Part shown: positions 21,101 to 30,608 of the stretch, piece by piece
Layout of the letters: every line of letters begins with the position of its first letter
How positions within the stretch are numbered: the first letter of the stretch is position 1
Source: Maratus speciosus
Lineage: Eukaryota > Arthropoda > Arachnida > Araneae > Salticidae
Length of the DNA: 64,000 bases
Assembly: GCA_963932465.1 (NCBI GenBank)
Contig: OZ010800.1
Coordinates: 35,578,352-35,642,351, forward strand
Direction: 5' to 3'
Made by a program: the position numbers and the translations under genes
The notes under the pieces: generated by a model
What the model saw: the letters and a program-made list of their open reading frames with translations, nothing else
Databases searched by the model: none
What the model was told of the DNA's origin: nothing

Positions 21101-21424
21101 CCGCACCATTCCAGTGGGTCCCGACTTATAGGTTCGATCCGCTTCGTTATAGCATAGATAGAGAAATAGACTAGAGGAACCGACCCGGGCTTCCCGGGTT
21201 GCTGAATACAGGCGAAACTTTTTTTTAAATTGAAAATACTTTTAATTTTTTACATTTAATATTCAGTTTTTAAATAGATGAAATAAAAGATATATTTTTG
21301 TAGCAAACCTCGATTATTCGGCAACATACCACTGGGTCTTGACCAATAGGTTGGAATCGCTTCTTTATAGTATAGATAGAGAGATAGACTATGGGATCTT
21401 ACCCGAGCTTCCCATGTTTATGCA
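18130..21424 (+). repeat. 218-bp satellite array, block 1
   Basis: About 15 monomers. The anchor 'cctcgattattccgc' recurs at 18,167, 18,379, 18,597, 18,815, 19,034, 19,252 and 19,472, giving 212-220 bp spacing. Box order in a monomer is: acatttaatatttagttttt; gatgaaataaaagatatatt; the anchor; a hAT-end-like box (agtgggttgcgacccatagg then ttgagaaccgc); ttctttatagtatagatag; a GC-rich box gacccgggcttcccgggtta; cagaatacaggcgaaac; and a T-run with aattgaaaagactaatagat. Monomers here are more diverged from one another than in the later blocks, as expected at an array edge. A deletion joins two monomers near 21,028. Block 1 ends where the CACT element is inserted. Confidence 0.95.
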
Positions 21425-21669
21425 CACTGCAAATAGAAGCGTCTTAAATTTAGACACATATGTGACTGAAAAAGAATTTTAGACACTTAAGTGTCTTAAT
21501 CTGAAAATTAAGACACTATAGATGTCTTAATTTAAGATACATAAGCGTCTTACTATGACCATGGTGTAAACGAACTGAGAATAATGTCTAAAATATCCGC
21601 AAACGTCTTATTTTAAGACACTTCATTGCTTTAAACGTGTCTTAATTTTTGATTCTTCCGACGCAATAA

Positions 21670-21687
21670 CCACCAGGGGGCACTAGC
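21670..21687 (+). promoter_or_regulatory. CTCF-like core motif
   Basis: CCACCAGGGGGCACTAGC closely matches the core of the animal CTCF recognition motif (CCACCAGGGGGCGCTA), with one change (CAC for CGC). It lies inside the CACT element near its left end. Binding is not shown, and the functional link is inferred from motif likeness. Confidence 0.4.
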
Positions 21688-22979
21688 ACTCCCAGTTGCG
21701 CATGCGTTTTAGATGTCTTCGTTCGAAGTGGTATACGTTGTAATTCAAACAAAGTTTGTTTTTATGTACGCGTGTATTTTAATTCGTTTTTTGCGAAATG
21801 TGAAGTACTGTGATTTTAATTCGTATTAACTTGGATTATGTATTTATTGAATACATACATCTGACGTGTGTGCTCGGCATCAAATGTCTCTTAGAAGCTG
21901 TCGTCGATACAAGGGCGGGATAGACACAGAACAGAAGTAGACGAAGGTTGAAGATTACACCCGGAAATTCTACAAAGCGTGTGCAATGGGCTTAGTGTTA
22001 ACTCGTATCAATTTATATCAATAATATTGTGTTATTCATCTTCGTCCTGTCGAAGCTGGCAAAAAAAAAAGAAACTTTTGTCTGGCGGGTCCTGTTTTTA
22101 GGATGAAACATCTCATCCTTTAAATATGGCTAGTCGGATGTATTATGGATTACCTTTTAAACTGATGAAAGTCTTTCTCCCTCACTGTGGTTGTGGTAGT
22201 TTTTAAAATTTCAAATCGAGGAATATTTCTTACCTCTTGCAGCAACTCAAGTAAGTTTCTTTATAGTAGTAAAATTAGTGTATTTTATGATTTTATTTAT
22301 TGTACTAAACAAAATCCTGCATGAAATTTAATTAGTTTTGAATCTGTTCGCAAAAAACCCCACTAATTCTAGAAGTATATATTTTTAAACTTATGACGTT
22401 CTTTTTTATTACGAATTATATATTCAATGTCAGTTCTTAGTTTAAATGGATAATTTTTATCTCGCAGTAAATGACGGCCACAAGGAAGTAAAGATAAAAA
22501 AAAACTTTGAAAGATGACCTAATGCTTTCTTACTTCCTGGCATAAAACCGCAGATTAAAAAAAGATAAAGTAAATGAGACTCGTCTATTATATGAAGCTG
22601 CCTGTAAAAATATACATATGTATTTGATTTGCAATCAACTCTAATACTGATTTTTTTATTATTTTTAATAAAAAAGTAATTTGAAATTTATAATGGGAAA
22701 AAGTAAAAACCTCTAACTAGATTTCGTATTTAAAAGTGTGGTAACTTTATTTATATGCACTTATACGAAAAATACAAAAATGACAGATGTTACTGTATAT
22801 ATTTAAGACGAAAGAAGTTTGGAAATCATAAGTTATTTTTTCCTCATGTTTTTAATATAGAATATGTACTTGTTTTTATTGATAGTTGAATAGCTTTTGT
22901 GAGTACCCTCTGATCTACATAAAAACTTGCCCATGTGGAAATATAAATTTTTTAAAAACATAATTTTTAAATAAGTATT

Positions 22980-23290
22980 TTCATTTTTTGGGGGGGAGGG
23001 GGGGGATTTTGCATGAATTTTTGTAAAGCTGATATCTTAAATCTTGCACTGATTATAATGAAAGTTTTGAACTTTTAGAGTAGGACAAGTTTAAAAACGC
23101 AAATATATTTAACAAAATACCAAAGTCATTTTTTCCCCAATGTTATTAAAGTAGAATATTTATTTATTTATTTTCATTATTCATAGTTAAATGGCTGTTG
23201 TGATTATCAAGTGATGTATATGTAAAATTGCCTATGTGGCAATATATTTTTTTATATTTTCATTTTTTTTTGGGGGGGGGGGGGATTTTT
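22980..23290. repeat. Direct duplication with G-runs inside the CACT element
   Basis: Two similar stretches, each with 'ttttcattttttgggggg'-like sequence followed by 'gattttgca', occur at about 22,980-23,100 and 23,255-23,370. Each is followed by 'gaacttttagagtaggacaa' (about 23,068 and 23,355). They are an internal tandem duplication of roughly 285 bp in the element body. Confidence 0.6.
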
Positions 23291-24237
23291 GCAATTTTCG
23301 TACATCTGATATTTTAAATCTTTTTCCACATTCAACCGAGTATAATAAATATTTTGAACTTTTAGAGTAGGACAAGATTATAAAATATATATATATATAT
23401 ATTTATCTATGTACCTTAAAAGCCCTTAATAGCGAACACTTCGGGAACGCGGAATTTGTCCGATAATTGGAGATGTCTACTTTTTTGAGGTAAAAATATA
23501 CAAATATGTATGTCTGCTGATTAAAAAAGTATTCGTTAAATAGAGGTGTTCGCTATTCGAGAATGTTCATTAACCTCCACAACGGATACTCCCGAATATC
23601 GGACATCTCAATTTAGACAACTATAATGCAGGGTTGCGTTTTTTGCAAAAGTACTTCTTGATTAAAGGAAGGGCAAACTGGGAAGTGCCCCGTCCCCCTA
23701 CGACTGTAGTGCCCCCAAATTTGATGTGCAATATTTGTAAAGCTTATATTTTAAATCTGTTTCGAAATTGTACTGATTATAATCAATATTTTGAACTTTT
23801 AAAGTAAAATAAGGTTAAAAACAAAATAAATTTAAAAAAATCTAATATTTAGATAAATATTTTTTGTTTTTTAATCTTGTTCTACTCCTGAAGTTCAAGA
23901 TATTGATTATAATCAGTACAATGTCGTAAAAGATTTAAATTATCAACGTAACGAAAATTGTATACCAAAACTGAGAGCACCAAAAAAATCAGGCTGTATT
24001 GGGGGGGGGGGGGAGGGGCAGGACCACAGCCAAATATTTTTCCAGGATTCAACGTGGTCAAACATGGCTACGTATGATGCTTACAAAAAAAATGGATGCG
24101 ATTCAGACGTTTGAAGTGTCTGAAATTCAGACGCAAAAAGTGTCTGAAAAAATTCAGACATTTTAAAATGTCTGAAAATTGAACACTCCATTTCAGACAC
24201 TTAAGTGTCTGAATTTCAGACATTTTAATTTAGAGTG

Positions 24238-27200
24238 CATATAGGTGAAACTTTTTTTTAATTGAAAATACTAATAGATTTATTATATTTAATATTTAGT
24301 TTTTAAACAGATGAAATAAAATATATATTTTTGTAGCAAACCTCGATTATTCCGCAAAACACCAGTGGGTGGCGATCCATAGGTTGAGAACCGCTTCTTT
24401 ATAGTATATTAGAGAAATAGACTAGTGAATACGATCCAGGCCTCCCGGGTTACAGAATACAGGCGAGACTTTTGTTTTAATTGAATAGACTAATAGATTT
24501 TAACATTTAATATTTAGTTTTTAAACAAAGTAAATCAAAGAAATATCTTTGTAGCAAACCTCGATTATGCCTCAACCCACCAGTGGGTTGCGACCCATAG
24601 GTTGAGAACCTCTTCTTTATAGTATAATTACAGAAATAGAGAAGTGGATCCGACCCGGTCCTCCAGAGTTACAGAATACAGGCAAAACTTTTGTTTTAAT
24701 TGAATAGACTAATAGGTTTTAAAAATTTAATATTTAGTTTTAAACAAAGTAAATCAAAGAAATATCTTTGTAGCAAACCTCGATTATTCCTCAACCCACC
24801 AGTGGATTGCGACCCATAGGTTGAGAACCGCATCTTTATAGTATAATTAGAGAAATAGACTAATGGATCCGACCTGGGCCTCCCGGGTTACAGAATGTAG
24901 GCGAATCATTTATTTAATTGAAAAGATTAATAGATTTTTTACATTTAAAATTTAGTTTTTAAATAGATGAAATAAAAGATATATTTTTGTAGCAAACCTC
25001 GATTATTCCGCAACTCACCAGTGGGTCACTACCCATTCGTTTTGAACCGCTTCTTTATAGTATAGATAGAAAGATAATCTAAGGTTTCCGACCCGAGCTT
25101 CCCGGGCTACAAAATACAGGCGAAACTTTTTTTTAAATTGAATAGACTAATAGATTTTGTACATTTAATATTTAGTTTTTAAACTGAGTAAATCAAAGAA
25201 ATATCTTTATAACAAACCTCGATTATTCCGCAACCCACCAGTGGATTGCAACCCATAGGTTGAGAACACCTTATTTATAGTATAGTCAGAGAAATATAGT
25301 AGTGGATCCTACCCGGGCTTCCCGGGTTACAGAATATAGGCGAAACTTTTATTTAATTGAAATACATTTAATTTTTTACATTTAATATTCAGTTTTTAAA
25401 TAGATGAAATAAATGATATATTTTTGTAGCAAACCTTGATTATTCGGCAACCTACCAGTGGGTCGCGACCTATAGGTTGGAATCGCTTCTTTATAGTATA
25501 GATAGAGAGATAGACTAGGGGATCTTACCCGAGCTTCCCGGGTTACTGAATATAACTGAAACATTTTTTTTATTTGAAAAGACTAATAGATTTATTACAT
25601 TTAATATTTAGTTTTTAAACAGAGGAAATAAAAGATATATTTTTGTAGAGAACCTCGATTATTCCGCAACCCACCAGTGGGTCACTACCCATTGTTTGGG
25701 AACCGCTTATTTAAAGTATAGATAGAGAGATAAACTAAGGGATACGACCCGGGCTTAGCGGGTTACAGAATATAGGCGAAATTCTTTTTAATTGAAAAGA
25801 CTAATAATTTTTTACATTTAATATTTAGTTTTTAAATAGTTGAAATAAAAGATTTATTTTTGTAGCAAACCTCGATTATTCCGCAACCCACCATCATATC
25901 ACTACCCATTGGTTGGGAACCGCTTCTTTTTAGTATAGATAGAGAGATAAACTAAGGGCTCCGACCCGGGATTCCGAAACTTTATTGAAAAGACTAATAG
26001 ATTTTTTGCATTTAATATTTAGTTTTTAAATAGATGAAATAAAAGATATATTTTAGAAGCAAACCTCGACTATTCGTCAACCTACCTGTGGGTTGCGACC
26101 TATAGGTTGGAGTCGCTTCTTTATAGTATATATAGAGAGATAGACTATGGGATCTTATCCGGGCTTCCCGGGTTACTGAATATAGGTGAACCTTTTTTTT
26201 AATGGAAAAGACTAATAGATTTATTACATTTAATATTTAGTTTTAAACAGATGAAATAAAAGATATATTTTTGTAGAAAACCTCGATTATTCCGCAACCC
26301 ACCAGTAGATTGCGACCCATAGGTTGAGAACCGCTTCTTTTTGGTATAGTTAAACTAGTGGATCCGATCCGGACCTCCCGGGTTACAGAATACAGGCAAG
26401 ACTTTTTTTTTTTAATTGAAAAGGCTAATATATTTTTTACATTTAATATTTAGTTTTCAAATAGATGAAATAAAATATATATTTTTGTAGCAAAGATCGA
26501 TTATTCCGCACCATACCAGTGGGTCCCGACTTATAGATTCGAACCGCTTCGTTATAGCATAGATAGAGAAAGAGACAAGAGGAACCGACCCGGGCTTCTC
26601 GGGTTGCTGAATACAGGCGAAACTTTTTTTTTAATTGAAAAGACTAAAAATTTTTTACATTTAATATTTAATTTTTAAACACATGAAATAAAAGATATAT
26701 TTTTGTAGCAAACCTCGATTATTCGGCAACATACCACTGGGTCTTGACCAATAGGTTGGTATCGTTTCTTTATAGTATAGATAGAGAGATAGACTATGGG
26801 ATCTTACCCTGGCTTCCCAGGTTAATGCATATAGGTGAAACTTTTTTTAATTGACAAGACTAATAGATTTGTTATATTTAATATTTAGTTTTTAAACAGA
26901 TGAAATAAAAGATATATTTTTGTAGCAAACCTCGATTATTCCGCAAACCACCAGTGGGTTGCGACCCATAGGTTGAGAACCGCTTTTTTATAGTATATTA
27001 GAGAAATAGACTAGTAAATACGACCCGGGCCTCCCGGGTTACAGAATACAGGCGAAACTTTTGTTTTAATTGAATAGACTAATAGATTTTAACATTTAAT
27101 ATTTAGTTTTTAAACAAAGCAATTCAAAGAAATATCTTTGTAGAAAATCTCGATTATTCCTCAACCCACCAGTGGGTTGCGACCCATAGGTTGAGAACAT

Positions 27201-27885
27201 CTTCTTTATAGTATAATTACAGAAATAGACTAGAGGATCCGACCCGGGCCTCCAGGGTTACAGAATACAGGCAAAACTTTTGTTTTAATTGAATAGACTA
27301 ATAGATTTAAAAAATTTAATTTTTAGTTTTTAAACAAAGTAAATCAAAGACATATCTTTGTAGCAAACCTCGATTATTCCTCAACCCACCAGTGGATTGC
27401 GACCCATAGGTTGAGAACTGCATCTTTATAGTATAATTAGAGAAATAGACTAGTGGATCCGACCTGGGCCTCCCGGGTTACAGAATGTAGGCGAAACATT
27501 TATTTAATTGAAAAGATTAATATATTTTTTACATTTAAAATTTAGTTTTTAAATAGATGAAATAAAAGATATTTTTTTGTAGCAAACCTCGATTATTCCG
27601 CAACCCACCAGTGGGTCACTACCCATTCGTTTTGAACCTCTTCTTTATAGTATAGATAGAAAGATAATCTAAGGTTTCCGACCCGAGCTTCCCGGGCTAC
27701 AAAATACAGGCGAAATTTTTTTTTAATTGAATAGACTAATAGATTTTGTACATTTAATATTTAGTTTTTAAAATGAGTAAATCAAAGAAATATCTTTATA
27801 ACAAACCTCGATTATTCCGCAACCCACCAGTGGATTGCAACCCATAGGTTGAGAACCCCTTATTTATAGTATAGTCACAGAAATA
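24238..27885 (+). repeat. 218-bp satellite array, block 2
   Basis: About 17 monomers of the same family, resuming exactly where block 1 was split. The stretch at about 26,270-27,677 reappears at about 50,050-51,400 (same variant order, including the 'caacataccactgggtctt' monomer), which shows a higher-order repeat. The block ends at the TA target of mariner copy A. Confidence 0.95.
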
Positions 27886-28513
27886 CAGGGTGATTCAGCT
27901 CGTCGGTGACAAACTTTAAGGATCGATAGAGCACACCTAGACGAACATTTTTGAATAGGGAATGTAGGGTCCCTGACGCGATGGTAAGGCGCTAGGCGCT
28001 TTCGAAAATTTGGGTGCCGAAATTCGAAACGTCATAAAAACTAGGGAAATGGTTAGATTTTCTTGCTTGTTGCGTCGAAATGATTCTGTTTGTTTAGACT
28101 TTCTTCAGTACCAATTTGATAAGCGTATCTCTTAAAACATGGATAGGGGGCGCTGCAGACTTTGGAGAGCTAGACAACAACTTTAAGCCCGTTATTTTGA
28201 TAATTTAACACATGCTCGCCAAAGTTTATACTCTAACTTAAAGTTTGAACCCAAAAGTAGAGCCCTGCAAAAAGCGTAAGAGCCGGAATAAAATGTCAAA
28301 GTACAGGGTGGTCGAAACTCGAAGGCTCCTAAGAGATAAACAAACAGATTTCTTGACTCATGGCATGCATTTTCATGATTCTGTTTGCTGGGGCTCTCTG
28401 AAACTCAGTTGAACGGTACAAAAAGAAACATCGATAGGGGGCGCTTTGGGCAAAAAACATAATTCGTTGACATTTCGGACGCTAACTGGAAACGGGGCGC
28501 TACGATCAGTTAG
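27886..28513. repeat. Left 628-bp terminal inverted repeat, mariner copy A
   Basis: Reverse complement of 29,981-30,608 with only rare mismatches (for example 'gactcatggc' here against 'gacttatggc' in the other arm). It contains two copies of AGGGGGCGCT, at 28,145-28,154 and 28,436-28,445. Confidence 0.92.
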
Positions 28514-28592
28514 TAATAATGAAAACACATTTTCTACCTCTGCTCAACACTTCTGAATAAATTTAGACCAAAAACATCAATGATACTGGAAA

Positions 28593-28598
28593 TTTATT
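28593..28598 (-). terminator. Polyadenylation signal AATAAA of the transposase gene
   Basis: AATAAA on the minus strand, 15 bp after the transposase stop codon and before the left inverted repeat. The position fits a compact transposon transcript. Confidence 0.5.
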
Positions 28599-28612
28599 TA
28601 CAAAAAATAACA

Positions 28613-29767
28613 CTACAGAAGATGCTCGAAATTTCGACCTTGGGCCATGATGCAGGCTTCGCACCTCCGTCGCATTGAGGAGTGTGTGTTTCCAACAATG
28701 CCAGGAGTATCTCTGATCTGCCCTGCAGCTGCCACAATGCGCGCCACAAGTTCTTCAGCACTGCTGACAGGTGTATGGTATACCTCGGCCTTCAGGTAAC
28801 CCCAAAGGAAGAAATCCAAGCAGGTGAGGTCTGGTGATCGGGCAGGCCAGTGAACTGGACCCCCACGCCCGATCCACCGCTGGCCATACCTTGCGTTTAG
28901 ATGGAGACGCACGTCGTTCGTGTAATGTGCCGGAGCTCCATCGTGCTGGAACCACATCTGGCGACGCGAACCTTCGGGTACGTGCGCCTCATCCAGAAGC
29001 TGCGGCAGCACTTGATCCAGGAAAATCAGGTAATTTCCACCTGTCAGCCGTTCAGGTAACAAATAAGGGCCAATGAGGCAATCCCCCAGAATGCCGGCCC
29101 ACACATTTACTGAGAAACGCTCCTGGGCTGCTCGGCTTCTGGTTTCATGTGGATTTTCATCACACCACACATGACTGTTGTGGGCGTTCCACATTCCCTC
29201 CCGGCTGAAGGTGGACTCGTCCGTAAACAAAATGCTGTTTACAAAACGGGGATCCCTGGATCTCATCGCCAAGTACCATCTTGAGAATTCCACTCGAGGG
29301 CCAAAATCCTGCTCTCTGAGCAACTGCACCCGCTGGATGTGGTAGGGGTGCAGATTCCAGGAACGTAAGATGCGCCACGCAGTTGCTTGCGAAATGCCAA
29401 CATGTCTGGCGATATCTCTCGTGCTAACACCTGGGTTGTCCTCAACCAGGTTAAGCACAGCCTCTTCGTTGTCGGGGGTGCTCACTGATCGCTCCCGTTC
29501 AGGCCTGCCTCCGTCGAAAGATCCCGTTGTGGACAACCTCTGGTGTACTCGAGCGAAGAAGGCATGGCAGGGGATTTGCCTGTTGGGGTAACGCTCGGCG
29601 TACAACCGCTGAGCGGCTCGTCCATTACAACCAGCAGCGCCATACGCCAAATGCATGTCAGCCAATTCAGAGTTTGTGTACCGTTCCATCCTACTACCGA
29701 TCTGCAGACAAGTAACCCGAAGCTTAAGTAGGTACCGCACGTTCAAAAGACGTGTCTGCGCATACAA
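28613..29767 (-). CDS. Mariner-family (DD41D) transposase, copy A
   Basis: This is the enzyme that cuts the element at its inverted ends and inserts it at TA. It has 384 residues from the first Met. Met27 (codon at 29,687-29,689, protein starting MERYTNSEL) is probably the real start, giving 358 residues, close to the usual mariner length of about 340-350. Two helix-turn-helix DNA-binding regions lie at about 32-66 and 101-135, with a Gly-Arg-rich linker (GGRPERER) between. Catalytic acidic residues are D183 (ILFTDES), D276 (WFQHDGAPAH) and D318 (SPDLTCLD). There are 41 residues between the last two, which places it in the DD41D (rosa-like) branch rather than DD34D. No frameshift or stop is present. 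It differs from copy B at four residues: V114, A120, W137 and A309 here. The frame looks capable of activity; that is inference. Confidence 0.93.
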   Translation of the reverse strand: MYAQTRLLNVRYLLKLRVTCLQIGSRMERYTNSELADMHLAYGAAGCNGRAAQRLYAERYPNRQIPCHAFFARVHQRLSTTGSFDGGRPERERSVSTPDNEEAVLNLVEDNPGVSTRDIARHVGISQATAWRILRSWNLHPYHIQRVQLLREQDFGPRVEFSRWYLAMRSRDPRFVNSILFTDESTFSREGMWNAHNSHVWCDENPHETRSRAAQERFSVNVWAGILGDCLIGPYLLPERLTGGNYLIFLDQVLPQLLDEAHVPEGSRRQMWFQHDGAPAHYTNDVRLHLNARYGQRWIGRGGPVHWPARSPDLTCLDFFLWGYLKAEVYHTPVSSAEELVARIVAAAGQIRDTPGIVGNTHSSMRRRCEACIMAQGRNFEHLL

Positions 29768-29980
29768 CTACGTCATCTCGCGTTGTCGTCTACGCATTAC
29801 GTATCTTTTGCATATCGATATGGTACGATATCTTTTGCATAAATCAGCAAAAAGCACCTTATGTAAATTTTATTGCGCGCATTGTGCATGATTGAAACCA
29901 GCTATGTTTGTTAAAAAAAACAAACAAACTGCAGTTTTAATAGCTTCTTATGATAAGTAAATTACTCTCTTGTTTTGTTT

Positions 29981-30608
29981 CTAACTGATCGTAGCGCCCC
30001 GTTTCCAGTTAGCGTCCGAAATGTCAACGAATTATGTTTTTTGCCCAAAGCGCCCCCTATCGATGTTTCTTTTTGTACCGTTCAACTGAGTTTCAGAGAG
30101 CCCCAGCAAACAGAATCATGAAAATGCATGCCATAAGTCAAGAAATCTGTTTGTTTATCTCCTAGGAGCCTTCGAGTTTCGACCACCCTGTACTTTGACA
30201 TTTTATTCCGGCTCTTACGCTTTTTGCAGGGCTCTACTTTTGGGTTCAAACTTTAAGTTAGAGTATAAACTTTGGCGAGCATGTGTTAAATTATCAAAAT
30301 AACGGGCTTAAAGTTGTTGTCTAGCTCTCCAAAGTCTGCAGCGCCCCCTATCCATGTTTTAAGAGATACGCTTATCAAATTGGTACTGAAGAAAGTCTAA
30401 ACAAACAGAATCATTTCGACGCAACAAGCAAAAAAATCTAACCATTTCCCTAGTTTTTATGACGTTTCGAATTTCGGCACCCAAATTTTCGAAAGCGCCT
30501 AGCGCCTTACCATCGCGTCAGGGACCCTACATTCCCTATTCAAAAATGTTCGTCTAGGTGTGCTCTATCGATCCTTAAAGTTTGTCACCGACGAGCTGAA
30601 TCACCCTG
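29981..30608. repeat. Right 628-bp terminal inverted repeat, mariner copy A
   Basis: Pairs with 27,886-28,513. It contains AGCGCCCCCT at 30,049-30,058 and 30,340-30,349, the reverse of the motifs in the left arm. About 210 bp separate this arm from the first Met codon, leaving room for a short promoter. Confidence 0.92.

Larger units (their letters stand above)
21425..24237 (+). mobile_element. Complete CACT...AGTG DNA transposon, non-autonomous
   Basis: A 2,813-bp insertion in a satellite monomer. The left end is CACTGCAAATAGAAGCGTCT. The right end, read on the minus strand, is CACTCTAAATTAAAATGTCT; similarity continues through AAATT(T/C)AGACA, giving an inverted repeat of about 32 bp. An uninterrupted monomer at 20,455-20,485 reads 'catgtttatgcatataggtg', so the host gained only CA on each side (21,423-21,424 and 24,238-24,239). 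A 4-bp TGCA duplication is possible if the ends are drawn 2 bp inward, but this gives poorer ends. Subterminal 'gtctgaaattcagac'-type repeats fill both edges. No transposase frame exists. The ends suggest CACTA/EnSpm or Chapaev. The right part is shared with 1-1495. Confidence 0.8.
27886..30608 (-). mobile_element. Long-TIR DD41D mariner element, copy A
   Basis: The 2,723-bp element starts CAGGGTGATTCAGCTCGTCG and ends with its reverse complement. TA duplications sit at 27,884-27,885 and 30,609-30,610. The satellite without the element reads 'gaaatatagtagtgg', which confirms the TA target. The inverted repeats are 628 bp each, far longer than the 20-30 bp usual for mariner. One intact transposase gene lies on the minus strand between them. 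The element is visibly more GC-rich than the satellite. Confidence 0.93.

Noticed and set aside
25382..25564. Small frames within satellite monomers (also 31,355-31,558, 32,940-33,122 and 42,705-42,908)
   Set aside because: Not preserved from monomer to monomer; chance frames in a tandem repeat.
28755..29891. Several 60-80-residue frames overlapping the mariner transposase (repeated at 40,106-41,242)
   Set aside because: They are shadow frames of the GC-rich transposase gene. Conservation between copies only reflects the recent duplication.
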